DNA of 64,000 nt, taken from the NCBI GenBank assembly GCA_013396755.1, contig VWZF01003276.1:63969-127968 (forward strand), written 5' to 3'. Positions within the stretch are counted from its first letter, which is position 1; each line of letters starts with the position of its first letter. Positions 1 through 14,102 of the stretch are shown in pieces. The position numbers and the translations under genes are program-made. The stretch comes from Sclerurus mexicanus (taxonomy: Eukaryota > Chordata > Aves > Passeriformes > Furnariidae). The notes under the pieces were generated by a model. The model saw only the letters and a list, made by a program, of their open reading frames with translations. It did not search any database and had not been told where the DNA came from.

Positions 1-230
1 TACTTGAATGAATACAGCCAGATGAAAATCTGATTGTGAATCTCCAATGAACCAGCCATGTTTTCATCAAAAGTAAATCAGAATATCCTAATTCTGAAAG
101 CATTATTAAACAATGATAAAAAGAGGAACATGAGAACATTTCTTACTGTCCTAGCAGCTGTTCTATGACCTGCAAAGGAAAATGCTTTATATAATAAAGC
201 ATTTTATTCTAAGGAGACACAGAGAGTGGA

Positions 231-263
231 GAAGGGAAGGGAAGGGAAGGGAAGGGAAGGGGA
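231..263 (+). repeat. (GGGAA)n pentanucleotide microsatellite
   Basis: About six consecutive GGGAA units, interrupted only at the end by an extra G. Runs of three G separated by two A also fit the G-quadruplex pattern on the plus strand. The purine-only strand is a simple repeat and not part of a gene. Confidence 0.9.
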
Positions 264-845
264 ATTTGGTTCATGAGCCAACAGGTTTATGTTGCTCAGG
301 TTCAGCCAGCTCTAGTTACAGCCTGAGAAAGGGTCCAGGATTTTTGACAAACTGTTAACCTCTTAATCTGGAACAGTGTTACCACTTACAGTTTCTTACT
401 CATTAACACGACTATATATCTGCTGTTAAAATGAAACAAGATTTTTTTTCCTATTCTGAAATGAGAAATTATAGTCTCACATAAAATTACGGTTTTATAA
501 CTTCCCTGTGTTGGAACAAACTTAGCATAGGGATGCAGTACTAAGATAAATGATTCAGTCTGTCCTTTGCCATTAAATCCTTAGTGATGTTACCTGTTAA
601 ATACAAAATTTGAATAGACAGATAGATTGCTTCTGTGATTCCTCCACATACTAAAGTAGTCTTTGGTCTTCAGAACAAAATGAAGTCTGAGTAGACAGCA
701 TAAAACCTTCTTTAAAAATAGCAAAGAAAATTGCTGAAATGATAGATTCTTTTATTACTGTAGACATAAATTATGGTCAATAGTATATTTGCTTATACTG
801 TGGGGACTTTAACACAGATAGAAAAAGAGAGCTGTTAAATTCAAG

Positions 846-912
846 ATGATGATGATGATGATAATAATTATGATAATAATAATGATGATGATACTACTAC
901 TAATAAAAATAA
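846..912 (+). repeat. Imperfect (GAT)n/(AAT)n trinucleotide repeat
   Basis: A run of GAT units passes into AAT/ATA units, back to GAT and then to ACT units. It looks like a decayed, internally switched trinucleotide microsatellite. No open frame of note crosses it. Confidence 0.85.
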
Positions 913-2414
913 TAATACAAAAGAGAGCATCTCAAATTGCCAAGAGAAAAAAACATCAGAACACAATTTGGAAAAGCAGAACTCATGTCTAAATTGCATT
1001 CATCTTTAGGCTCTTGGCAATGAAAATCACGGCAGCACTAAAATTGTAGGGAGTAAAGATTCTCACAGTGTCAGCTAGTAATAGCCTCATCCCCAGCAGT
1101 TTATCATGAGGCTGTGCATTTGCATGTGAGTAAAAAAGAGGCAAAAAATCTGAAAAAATCCCCCTAAATCTGCAGTATTCTAACTATTCAGTGAAAAATA
1201 ATGTGCAATTTAGCACTGATGTCTGACATTTATATATTTAATTGCTTCCACTATGTGATGGTAATATTTCCTAGGACAATAACAATTCTAGCTCTTGGCA
1301 CATGTCTCAGAAAGAAGTGACTTTTTACTGAGGAGTTCCTGCTTCTGATAGAGGAAAATGGATGTCATGAACCAAACCAATCAAAGAGAGTATTGGTTAA
1401 AATTATATTGCCCCCTTGGTTTTTTTTTTTGGAGAAGGCTAAGAGAAAGATTGTGCAAATTGCCACAGATCCACTGAAATCACCTTTATCTGCTGTCTCG
1501 GAAACTGTTCTTCAGTTTAAGCTTCCCTTCTCTAGATTAATTTTTCATATCAATTGTCAAAGAAAAGGAAGGGGAATCACACATGCTGTTTCTTAATTTC
1601 TCACTAGTTACAGATCAAAAGCTGTTTGTTATTAATTTTTGATGTGTATAAGCTACTGAAAATAGTGACTCAGAATCATACCTGGAAATTTTTCTTCAAT
1701 GATTTTTTTAAAATGGCTTAGTTTTTCATACGTTGCCTATCCATAATATCCCCGGATTCCTTTGTGCTAAGGGCAGTATCTTACAACTGACAGATTACAA
1801 TGTTCTAGAACTGTACTGGGAGTTCACACCAATGTTCTTTATAATCTTTAAAATAACCATCAAAAATATTTTTCTTTTTTCAAGTAGTCCTCATGGATGA
1901 TAGGCGAGCCTGTCCCTGTGGCACATTCTTCCAGTGATTATTCTTTACTACCTTGAAACCTAGCAAGAGCTTTTCACATGGCACACATCTCCTTTAGTCG
2001 TCTGCCAGGAATGAATGCTGGCAGCTGCTCTGACACCCATTCATTGAACCTGTACCATTTCTAGAGCAAAGCTCTGCTAGATGTGAGGGACACTGTGCCA
2101 AGTCAGCCTGTATTTGTACTATGCAGTCACTGCTCTTGTTGCCCAGTGTGAACCTTCAGGGCACCCTAAGGATTTAAGGAAGGAAAGCAGAGGATTAAAA
2201 TGGGCTGTTTTTTTCTCAGACTCATCTCTTTTAGCAAAGGCAGTTTCTAAAGGGTAAATAGAAGGAACATATTTCAGGGACACAGAAACAGGGACATTTT
2301 TCTGTTACAGAAATTTATAAACACATTTCTAAAGTTGTTAAATTTAATTAGCCCAGTGAAATCTATACATCTACCAAAGTTCAGAAAAATAAAGAAATAA
2401 AAATACATCTTATG

Positions 2415-2437
2415 TATATATATATATATATATATAT
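2415..2437. repeat. (TA)n dinucleotide repeat
   Basis: About eleven consecutive TA units, flanked by ATGT on both sides. Short AT microsatellite. Confidence 0.85.
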
Positions 2438-5400
2438 GTTTGTTTAAATTTAGCAGCTGATATCAGCTTTGATTGTTTTTCACAATACTGAAGTTTTCAT
2501 GTCTGCAATATGGACTGCAGTATTTAAAACCTTACCTGAATGGTTTAAAAAACTAATTTAACATGAGCTCTAACTCTTCTGGACTTCAAAACTGGTCCAT
2601 AACATAATTTTAAATAATTGTTAATGCAAGTATGTGAGACTTACCATTAGAATTTAGTACGACATTAAAAGCTAAACTTGCAGTTTTTAAAAGCCCTATC
2701 TTTATCTTCCATTTTTATTCAAATGTAATTTTGATACCTATCTGCATTCCCTCTTTTTTCCTGTATAATATTATTTTTTTGTACTTAAAAGTTTTACACA
2801 GATATTTTTCAATCATCTGTACAGCTTACTTGGAAAGATGAATTTCTAGTAATTGTTATTGCATTATGCATTCAAATAGTAAAGAGGATTTTCATATATG
2901 TGTTCAAATCAAGCCACTATGTTTTTTTCTCAATTTCAGTAGAAATGCAAACAAACCGATATAATTCAGAAGGACATAGTTAGGTTTATAGAACAAATTG
3001 CTCTTTCTCAATTCCTCCCTGTAGATTTACAATGTTATTCCAGTGGTAATCTTGTGTAAATGTTAGCAGTTTCCTGGAAGTGGGGTGTGGGTGTAGGGGT
3101 TGCTGAAAATCAGAAAACTCTGCAAACCGAATCTGAACCCCTAGACATTTCCAAAGGACAAACTCAATTGTTAGAGCCAGATGAGCAGCTATAGTGGTTT
3201 TTTGCACTGCCATAAAGATACACAAGTAAGCTACTCACTCCATGACATGTTGAGCTGGGAAGAGGTCTACATGGCCAGTGAAACCATGTAGAAACAGGCT
3301 GATCCAAGAATAATTTTTTTTCTTCTCACTTTTCTTATGTATGTAATGCTTTCCCCAAATTTTAAACCATTGCAAAATAGAACAATACTATACAGCTGCA
3401 AATAACACTTATAAAATAGTGAATGAGATATAACTATTTTTTCATATATACTGTAAAAGGGGCAAAAGAACAACATAAACTTAGTCCATACTAATAGAAG
3501 GCTACATGTATCTGATGGATAAAAATGGCATCTAACAATTTTTTTTTTGCTTTATTTCCCAATTATCTGTACATACAGAAAAGAACGGCAGAGAGAAAGA
3601 ACAGAGAAAAAAGAAAATATAAAGTTAAAGGTGGTGAATGACAGGAATATATTTAGGGTTTTTTTTCGTTCCACTAACAGTGGAATGACCACTAATAATG
3701 CTTCACTGTGGCTGGAAGCAGAACAGAAACAAAAATAGTAGTTGAGAAGTACTGAATTCATGGTAAGAAAAATGTAAAAAAAAATAAAAAATACCCTTGA
3801 CTTCAATCTTACGACTGTAAAAAATAAAAGCAAATTTGTATCAAGCACGGAAGAAATATATACTCTGCACACAATTAAGTTTTTAAAACATAATTAATGT
3901 CAGAGTAGATTAGCTGCGTATTTTACCGTTATATAATTGCATACTTTCCATATTCAATATTATTACAGCTATCAATTCAGATATGATAATTAATTTTTAA
4001 AATAATTCAACATTAAAGAACAGATAGCAGAATAATTCAGATACAACTCAGTATTAATGATATTTAGATACCTGAAGAGAAATTAATTTAATGTTAATGA
4101 ATAGTTCAAACTATTTTTCAGTAAAGTGTGATTGTAAAGTTATTGCAATATTTTCACTTTTGTTCTTAAAGAAAAGCTCTCAGTAAGATCAATAGAAGTA
4201 ATAACATCTAACATATTTACATTGACAAAATGTCACTGAAAAGTCTTTTACTGAATGATAGCTCTTAAAGTTCAGCTTCCTTTGTATATAAATAACTTTC
4301 ATATTTTATTCTTTTATAGTCCTTATACAAATAAAAGTGAAAATAACTTTGTCAGAATACAGACAGTCAAATTAAATTTAGAAGTACCACGGGAAGAATA
4401 GGAGGATTTTTATAAATGTTAGAATCTTAGAGATTTTTATATGTTTAAATGGTGACTTTATACTAACTATTTAATTTGATGATTTACTTGCTGATATATT
4501 TATGGTATAATTATAATATACAGTTTAAATAGACTGAAAGCTTTTCAGTAATACTGCATAAAGACTTCTGAAATGAACTTCTAGAAACTGAAAGTGCTCT
4601 TTTAGTTTATTGACTTTAGTAGACTGTTGGAAATCCATAACCATGTGAGGACATACTAAGAATAAAGTACAACTCACATAAAAGATTAATTACTTCCTTT
4701 TTAATATTTTATCAGCCTCTAAAAATGTGTTGAAAGCTTACAGGTTGCAATTTTGGTTGAAAGAGAGCCAAAAAAAAGTTTATAATAGAATTTTAAAGCA
4801 ATCTTGGTTTTCAGAGACTCATAAAAGAAAGTGTTTCTTACAATCTTTTAAGCTATTTGACTAAAATTTTTTCACTTATCAACATTAGGTACTTGAGAAA
4901 ATGACCAATGCATCATTTTTACATTATCACTCCAGAAGAAAAGTGAAGTAGCTTGGTAAGAATTTCTATTTTCTTTGTGTTCTCTTACACTATTTTCTAT
5001 TTAGTTCTTGATGTATGAATGCTTTCAGAGCAAAGTAATTTTTTGTTGCCTTAACCAGTTGGTCATTTAATGAATCCCTTGATAAAAGAATATATTGTAC
5101 AAAATGTAAACTTGTTACTGCTACTGATGAGCCTTGATCAGGCTTCAAATAAAAGTTCTCAGCAATTTTCTGAGTCTCTGTATTTGTAGTCAGCTCACTT
5201 TGTCTTTAGAAACATCTTCCTACTTTGCAGTCCCCAAAAAGAAGCCCAGTGGTTTAGCTCCAAGGCAGCTATGATTGGATCACTTATACAGGTCACCCTC
5301 TTTGAGACATTTGCACCAAGACCTTTCCTCCCATATTCTGACATGTATCTTTGCATCATGATTCCTTCCTCACAATTGTGACTTTTTCAGAAAAATTTTG

Positions 5401-5931
5401 GAAACCCCATCTTTGCTCATTAGTTAGATCCCCATGGAGTATCAAACAGTACTTGCACTCTCTCAGTGAATTTTCCCTCTCAGACATTCATATAAGAAAG
5501 AAGATGAAGAGGTATTTCTGTTACCAGCAAGGAGGCCTCCTGAAGGACATTGCTCTGCAAAACCCCACTTCACTGAGAGGAGTGGCTCTGTGGAAGGCTT
5601 TGCACCAGGCAAATCACACACTGCCAGCTTGCTCTGTGGTTCATACCCCATATTACATGGTGAGTTGTTCATTCATATCCTCACACTGCAAAGCTGCTCT
5701 CCCAGCACAGCAAAGGTGGAAGGGCTCTGAGGGCAAAGCACAGTGTATAAAATGCAGAATGCAAAAGAAGGAGAAATACAGAGGAGATGAGCAGCTGGCA
5801 AACACCACAGACACTGAATGGCCAGTGGAAGCTGCACAAGATGTGTCCACACAGGGCACTCGCTTTTTCTTAGATTTATGGTCTATACAGGCACAGGTGA
5901 AGAGGGCCTTTCTTTCACCTCCAGTTTGGTC

Positions 5932-6195
5932 TCTTCACTGTAAGGAAAACATTAAGGTGCCGGAGTCTGCCCAGAGGACAACAAAGTTGGTGAAGGTTCT
6001 GGAGCACAAGTCTGATAAGTAGTGGCTGAGGCAAGACCTTATTGCTCCCTACAATCACGTGAAAGAAGGTTGTAGCAAGGTGGGGATGAGTCTTTTCTTC
6101 CAAGTAACAAGCAATAAGAAAAGAGGAAAGCGCCTCACAGTGCTCCAGGAGAGATTTTGATTGGATATTAAGAAAAATTTCTTCACTGAAACTAT
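5932..6195 (+). mobile_element. CR1 LINE relic (C-terminal reverse transcriptase piece)
   Basis: On the plus strand the sequence first encodes a decayed version of the end of the CR1 reverse transcriptase. The frame around 5940-6020 reads in the style of the family's QRRATKLVKGLEHKS segment, here as SAQRTTKLVKVLEHKS. The nucleotide sequence then continues through the CR1 stretches that specify a DLIALYNYLKGGC-like segment and an RLDIRKNFFTE-like segment, the latter near 6150-6190. Between them about 60 bp expected in the family (an ELGLFSLEKRRLRG-type segment) is missing, so an internal deletion is inferred near 6020-6035. Both ends are truncated, and the usual 3' untranslated tail and terminal repeats are absent. 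This is an inactive old fragment. The upstream limit is approximate. Confidence 0.85.
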
Positions 6196-9100
6196 TATCT
6201 CTTTCCATGGTACCTGGCAGCCCTCTCTCTTTTACCTTATTCCTTTTCAAAAGATATGTTAATAAAGAAATAAAATAAATACCTACAGACAAAACTTGTC
6301 CTGGTAGCTTTAAATTAACATGCGCACATATACACTATCAGGCCATGAGTACAAATTCCATGTTTCCTTAATGGAAAGCTCAGCAGCTCACTTCTGGTCT
6401 TCCCTTCAGAACCCCGTTCACACAACACCTCATGCTGCTCTATGCCAGCACACAGCATGAAGAATGTACACTGTGGAGTCTACTTTCAAGCATTCTGACA
6501 AAATTAAAATGTTTATCATCTTTGCTAATCTTCCTCTCTCTCAGGTGAGAAAAGCAGGCTTATATATCTCTGTCCAGTCTAAACCTCTTGAAGTGGAGAA
6601 CCCTGGTGCTCCAGGCATCATCCTGAGTCACCTTTACTCCTTTGTGAACCCAGAGGCTCCTAGAGAAAACAGAGCAGGTCTACTGACATATAGTCCTCTG
6701 GTAGGCCTGGCACTTGAGTCAGAAGGGAAAGTCCAGTTGTATTCCTCTCTCATGTCTAGAAGGACAAAATCATAATTAGGTGTCAGGTATCCACAGATGC
6801 TACACCTTATGGATGTTAAATCTCCACATGTTGGGTAGCTTGGCCTTTCCTTCTCTCTGGACAGTGTCCTCTCTGGAAGTCAGTGGATAGATGGCAGGAC
6901 CTGGAGTTATGGCAGCTGGGACCTCAGAGCTGAATTCATGTCCAATGAAAGTAGTTTCTAAATACTCTCTTGAGTGAGGGCACTGAAGCCTGTAGCTCCA
7001 TACTAGAACCTGGGGAACAGAAGACTCCCCTGGAGCATAACACAGACTATTAACTCCATCCTCATACTTTAGGCACATTGCAATGAGCAGAACAAATCTG
7101 GACTTAATATGCTCTAAACCCATAAATGGGAATGATACCTGCTACTCCAGGAAAGTCTTCAGATCAGTCCTTCTGACATCAGTAGTGCATAAGTGCATCA
7201 TGAATCTCATTAAGGTCAGCAAGACTCCTGAAAAAGGGCTATTGAAAAAAGCAAGAGTTGGTAAGAGTTACTCCATGTTTCATATTCTGATTCATCCTGC
7301 AGTTCACAGATTAGTCAGGCAAAATTCTTTTCAAGGTGTGTATTTCATACTGGAGTAAGAAAAAATAATTATTGGGGTATCCAGAAAGAAATATTTCAGT
7401 ATAAAACTTTTTGGAACTCCTTCAAATTTCTGAATACATATTGAACAAAGTAATCAACAGTTTAGTTAATAATCCAATAGTTAACATAGAAATTTCTAAA
7501 TGAAGAATATGCTGATACACCAGATACAATTATTTCTCCTACTTTGATAACCTTTACTTAATTTCTTAGTTTGAGACACAAATAGGACTGAAGTGTTTTC
7601 TCACAGTTTGGGAACATCCCTGATCCTGATGGTCAGTAATTTGCTCAACTTATGTAAAGAACAGGCAAGTGAGGCACAGTGCAACCGACTACCTCACTGC
7701 TTTCTTCTGAGAGCAGTTAGACTGTAGCATGCATGTATTTCTAGCCTACAAATATGTGTTTTCTATCCTAGAAAGCTGGTCTCAGGGGGACAGAGAAATG
7801 GTATCCCGTGTGTCAACATCAAGCTGGACCCTGTGGCTAGAATTGGGTTTCACAATGCAGACCCATGTTATGAAGATTTTTCACTAGAATATTCTTTTGG
7901 ATTACTTTCAAATTTTACTTCAGATGGGCTTGAAAAATCCATTAATCTTCATATGCACAATTTTCACATAGTTTATACTGCACTGATTAATATTAGGTCA
8001 AATATTAAAGTGCCAATTTATACCAATTTCTTAAGCAGATGACACAATAATATATTATCATTGCAGATATTTCACTTAATGAGAATCATGTATAGTCTTA
8101 CCATTTCCAAATGACTCTCAGTGAGCAACATAATGACCTAACAGCTTTCCCCTAATTCCTAAGTATATTTATATATTTAGAAAGTCAAAATGCTAAATGC
8201 TTACTCATATACATAAATCTCACCACCATAGTAGGATAATTGCATTATTAAATCCAGAAAGTTAATGAAACCAATGCTGTGATTGATGGAAATTTTAAGT
8301 CAAATGTTGTCTCATTCTTAGTGAAAGATCACTGAAATAATTTCTTTTGTACAAATGCTGTTACATGCACCACAAAACTTCGTTTTAGGACTATGCACTG
8401 GACTACCATCCATTTCAGTTGAATATTAAAAGACAAGAGCTAGATAATTGATGAAAATGATGTTAATATAATCTAAGATTTGGTAGTATTAAACAGCAAA
8501 AAATTGAAGGCTTATTGATCAGTTTCTGGAAGGGATAGAAGGAGACGTCATTTTTATATATAATCTGAAAAACTCTGATCTCTTAAGATTAAGGAAAATA
8601 TATTTGACTCTTGAAATTGAATATCCTTATTAGATAGATATTGTTTCAGTAGCAAAGCAGCAAAATATCAGAGCTGATACCTGTCTTGGGAAAACTGAGT
8701 TCAACAGTTATTGCCTAAAGACTATCTGTGTCAGCCTGGTCAAGAGGATTTTCTCTGCTTCCCAGTTTCATGTTAAAAAAGGTTTTAAAGGAATCGTCTG
8801 GGTTGTTGATCTAATGCTTTACAGCTATAGAGCAGGCATTATACCCCAAAGAGTCTGCAAACAGCTTCACATTCCTCCATTCACTGTGGATCAGAAAGCA
8901 TTTCCCCTCTCTTAGAAAACTTATTATCTACAGAGCACAAGTTCACAGAATAGGAATATAAACTTCTTTGGAAGGAAGTAGGGGAGATCAAAGGCATTGG
9001 TCAGTACATTACAGCTCTGAATGGATTTATTAGACAAAATTCTCAGATGCTACCAGGAGTCACTTGCACCTCAAATTACAGATAAAAGTAACATAAACAA

Positions 9101-10917
9101 ACAAATATGACAACAATTCTTACAGATAAATAAAAACAATTCTTACTTTGTTGACACTTGGTTAAATGTCTTTGTTAAATCCTTTTATTGGAAAGTTATG
9201 CTTATCAGCTGTAAACCAGCGGTGAGAACTTTGCATTCCAGCAGAAACTCTAAGAACCTCAGGCGAAATATTTGTGGAATCTGACAGGTCAAGGCAATTA
9301 GAGAATAGGCAGGGTCTTATTGTAACCCTCAGGCCTTCAATAACAATTCTGAGCAGAACATAGCTTCTCAGAAGTAGTTGGGTGACATTTTTTGCAATTA
9401 AATCTGTAAGAGCTCTTTCAGGCATATGTGACAGCATGAAATACTGAATTTTCAAGTTTATAGAAACTTCTGTGTATAGAAAAACAAGGAATTACTATCA
9501 CTCAGAGATACAGGGCAAATTAATAGGTCATGATCAAACTGACATACACTAGGAAGAATAAGCCCTAAGTTTTCAGTGCTTTCAAAGCTAATGCTTTATG
9601 AGAATACTCTGTGTTGGATGTTCTGCAAATAAATTTTTAGTGAAAGGATATAAGAACGTGGTCTATTATAACTACCATATCAGAAAAATTGAGTAAATGA
9701 TCCATAGCGCAAAGTCTCAGTACATAATTGTCCAAAGTTCTTGCAAAGAATGTTGAAATAGGCTGTACTCTTTTCAGTAGTTTTAGAGACTAGCATGCCT
9801 GCCAGACTCCTCTGTACACATTGTCTTTTTTTATTAAATACTAATGTAATCCCACAAAAAGCATCCAAATAAAAAAAATTTAAAAAGCTCAGTGAGAAAT
9901 TACCAATACAGCAGAAGACTCTTACATAATTCAGCTGCCACCATCTGTAATTAAGATATTGGAGCACCCTCCTAAATAATCTAGTTTGTAAAAATGATCA
10001 GTATGGCTCACAGAAACATTTACTGTATGTTATGTCAGGAGAATACAAAACACAGTTCTGCTAAGATACGTACAGGGACTGTATTGTGATCTGTTTCTAT
10101 GTGCTGGTATTATTTCCTTGGGCTATTCTAGCTAGCCTACTGAATCAAGGCATAGAATTACAAATAAAGTCTTATTGTGAAAGATTTTTCTTTTTTCCTC
10201 CAGGTACTGCTTTTATTGTAATTTTGCCCTATACATAGGCTGCTTTGCCTATCTAACTTCTATATGACAATCAGTTTTGGAGTCATGTATTGGTCTAGAC
10301 TTTCCTGATGAAGCTGTCTTTGTTCCCTTCATTCTCATCACTAAGTCTTATAGCCTCTCACCTGCATCATGTCTGAAAGTTGTTTTGAAAAAAAGAAATC
10401 GAAAATGCCTGTCTATTGTTCAGCATCCCCTAGCCTGGGAGGAATTCAGCTCCATGGAGCCCTATTACGGAGGAAGGGTTTGTTTCTGTCTCTTCTTCAC
10501 ACAGAGGCCTTGCAGCAACAAACATTTCTTCTCAGTGAACCCAAACTATGTCTCCATGACTTGAGCTTCACATGGGAACATTCAGTGATTCTGACAGGGA
10601 ATCTTGAAGGGATTTGGGTGAGAAAGAGGGGAAACAAAGGTTATTTATAATATTATTTAAACTTCACTAAATCTTAGCAGACTATCACAGAATAAAAGGA
10701 AAGCACTGCATCCAGAAGGAAAGTCACTAGTCAAATCATAACATTTTGGCAATTGTACAAAGAAAAGTTTGTGATAATCATCTGTAACAGAAAACATTAG
10801 GCATAGTAAATATCAGTGTAGGTTTTTTTAAAATATGATACCACACGGTTATGAAAGCAAGTTTTAGCTAGCATTGAATCAGAGGGTTAATATATTCAGT
10901 TTAGCAGTGGGTCATAA

Positions 10918-11013
10918 ATGTATGTATATGTACATATGCATAAATATACAGAAAAGCTGTTCACTTTTAGAAATATACCTTTTACCACATACATATATAT
11001 TAAATATATATGT
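10918..11013. repeat. Two decayed TA/TG/CA simple-repeat islets
   Basis: Alternating purine-pyrimidine runs (TATGTATATGTACATATG and ACATACATATATATT-type) occupy 10918-10951 and 10989-11013, separated by about 35 bp of unrelated sequence. They look like decayed dinucleotide microsatellites. Confidence 0.7.
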
Positions 11014-13984
11014 TGCAACACTTCTGTTTTTTCACTATTATTAATTTTATATAGCTGTAGCTGTAAAATGATTATGGAGATTTAATCCTAGAAAATTATA
11101 AAAAGTGACACAAACAGATTTCACTAAAACACTTGCTGAAAATTAAAAGGATACTTGAAATTAGAATTGGAATGTAACCTTGACATGTGAAACAATTCTA
11201 GTATGATCAATGACCTCAACAATCATTACTCACAGAAAGAAATGAAAGATCACATACAACATAATAATGACCTATACTTGGAGCTAAAAGAAGTACTGGA
11301 CAAGAAAAAAACTCTTACATTTTAAGCAAAGATAATTCAGATGCCACAAGCAAGGAAAAGAACACTGAAGAGAATGATTGACAAATCTATAAAAGAAACA
11401 GGAATGCTACAGCACTCTAGAGAGAAAAGAAGAAAAACAAATAAAAGGAGTTCTGTTTTGATTTGATTCTCTGCTTTGAAAAGAGAGCTAACAGACACAC
11501 AAGCAAGTAAACTAATCCAATTTCTTGCTATTATAAACAAAATTGCATTAAAAGAGCTGCACTAATGCTGAAAGTCAAGCAGTCAAAAATTAAGACATAC
11601 TTCAACTGTCTTTTCACTCTCTGCACAACTGCCTGTTCACTCCCAGTTTGGCCTCTGGTATATAGCTGGTATGAGAGCAATATTATTTTGTTATTTTGTT
11701 TCCACTTATCCTGAGGGAACACTCAGTTTCTCTTTATTTCCATAATTGCTGAACAAGAAGTTGACAAGTTCTGCTGCAGATAGGAAGGCTAAGTATTTCC
11801 CATGAGGAAAAATGATCATGTTTTCCTAAAGTATATAGCACATTATTTTCAGTCATGAAACAGGAGCAAACTATAGGATTAGTGAAGTGTTATCATTGCT
11901 CCATCTGCTCAATCCTTGCTTCTGTTTTCATAGTGCTCATTTGAGTATGCCTTACCAGAAGTTAGGGTAGGACTAGCATTTTATTCAATTTTGTAAAAGA
12001 GATTTATTGGTTAGCAATGCTGTTTAGCCATATAACTTAAATTAGAGTCAGCACCAAAAAAAGAAAAGGGTCAGTAGAACATTGGTTCAGACCACCCCGT
12101 TCCTGAAACGTGGTTTAGTTTGAATTCATACATTCATTCAAAATGAAATATATGAAGACAATCAACAGCCTTCACTTGTACAATTGGTGATAAAATCAAG
12201 AGTAGATGTAAATGATTGGGTTACCTTCATATATTTTCTAAGCTTTCTTATATTTTAACATTAAATTAATTTTGAAATAAAAAAATAGACATTTTTTCAC
12301 ATGCTGTAGTAAGTGGTTTAGAGATAGCTCAGTTTTGAAGATTGCATTCAACTTATTTTTAAAATTCCAAGTGTACTTGGAACATGCTATAAATTCAACA
12401 TTTTTCATCTCTATGGGCTCATGTAGTGGACTGCTGAAATCCAATCACATCAGAAGAGGCATGGAGACAGCTGTTTCAATGTTACTTCAAGAAATGCTGA
12501 GTTATCCAGAGTGAGGAAAGAAAAATATTTGATTTTGCATCTATGATCACACCTCAACATCTAGGAACCTACCAGTGCTATCATTACTGTCACTAGCTGG
12601 CATGAATGTTGTATTAGAGCTAATGAATGGCACCATAGCTATTCATGGAAGCAGGACAGAAAAAGTATTCATTACCACTGTGTGGTTTAGTATGAAACTT
12701 CATGCTGTGCTTTCCCCAAATCCTAATGAAAACTGCAGTTGTTCTAAAAGTTGTGCTATAATTTTCTCTTTCATAACCACTCAGGAAAACAAGTACCAGG
12801 GACTACTAATCAATGATTAATAGTGGTTGCCTCTGATTATTTATGGGGCACACCTATAGAACACTAGACCTCCAACTACGCCGCCAGAGGACAATATAAC
12901 CAGAGTAAAGCATGCCAAGTCTTATGACCATACTTTTTTCCATTCACCTTTTTGATTTGGCCTAAACAAGGTATGAAATTTGTTGCTGGTAAAAAATAGT
13001 CTTATTTTGGGAAAATTTACTTAATTTTATTTCTAATGAATTAACATTAGCTTTCATTACTGACTCGTGCTGAGAAATAAAGACATAAACTGTCTAAATT
13101 CCCCTTCTCCTTGCCACACATTGCTCTCAGTTTCTTCAGCCTCCACTGCCCAACTCCTGCCATTCATGCCCAGTACAAGACTTCAAAACTCAAAGTATCT
13201 TCTACGTATTGGGCTGTATCAGCTGGCTTTGTTCTGAGCAGTGCATGTGAAAAAAGGCTGGAGCTGTTATTAAGGTCCTGATAATCTTCCCTCATCCTGA
13301 AATGGACTGGAGTTCAGAATAGGAGGCAATGCAAATTCACACTTGACTCTTTTGATAAAGAGAACATAAGCTTGTGTAATCATTTTGTCTCAACAAGGAA
13401 AGTCTAAGTTCTGTAGTCTGAAAAAAATCAGACTAAATTTTCTTCACTGTTTTCTTTCCCTGGATTTCCCAGAAACACTAACTGTGAGCAAATCATATAG
13501 ATTTTAAACAACTCACTCTTTTCTAGAAATCATTCAGGAAAAGGTAGCTACTATAACATTACTCAAAGGTGCATGTTTTGTCTGGAAAACATCTTATGTT
13601 TGATTCTGTCTCCACTAATGACTATTTTCCAAAATTCAAAATGGTAAATGACATTTAAAAGATCAAAACTGAGTATGCATATTAAGTGCTTATGCTTGAA
13701 CAGTTTAAAGTCATTTTCAGACCGTAGGAGATAAAATAATGGCATATTATTCAATATTTGTGTATTTGTTTTGTGCTGGGTGGCTTGATAGAAAAGTAAC
13801 TTGATTGTGTTGGTTTGTTTTTTTTATCTGGTACGAAAGAGATGATAATGAAATCTTCCTACAGGTGTGAATTTAATGCAAATTAAGACAGTTGAATTAA
13901 AATGTAATTAACAACATTGCTATTTGTATTTTTTAATTTAATGTTAAGTACTTATTTCCTCTGCCTCATTAATGCTTGATGTTA

Positions 13985-14006
13985 TACAGGGATTTTTATC
14001 CCTGTA
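13985..14006. repeat. Perfect 9-bp inverted repeat with T4 loop
   Basis: Arms TACAGGGAT (13985-13993) and ATCCCTGTA (13998-14006) are exact complements around a four-T loop. On either strand this folds as a simple hairpin. No open frame, promoter or terminator context gives it a role. Confidence 0.85.
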
Positions 14007-14102
14007 GTGACTGCAGTTCTGTAAACTGATTTTATCCAAGTCATATATATTATATGCAGTAAGTTAATGCTGTAGAGGTATTTTCCATCATGACTGTTAG
14101 AG

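Larger units (their letters stand above)
1..5930. other. AT-rich unique sequence, no gene seen
   Basis: This stretch holds no supportable gene. Reading frames here are at most about 106 codons and have no recognisable protein motifs. It contains a pentanucleotide repeat near 231, a GAT/AAT trinucleotide tract near 850 and a TA dinucleotide tract near 2415. The part from about 5200 to 5900 is less AT-rich than its surroundings and carries the upstream part of the longest open frame in the window, which I do not recognise. The rest is ordinary AT-rich intergenic or intronic sequence. Confidence 0.7.

Noticed and set aside
6464..7358. Cluster of 91-107 codon frames on both strands
   Set aside because: No domains, no splice or promoter context, overlapping frames on opposite strands. 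Less AT-rich sequence has fewer chance stops.
10277..10650. Two overlapping plus-strand frames of 95 and 93 codons
   Set aside because: Different frames of the same DNA with no recognisable protein features.
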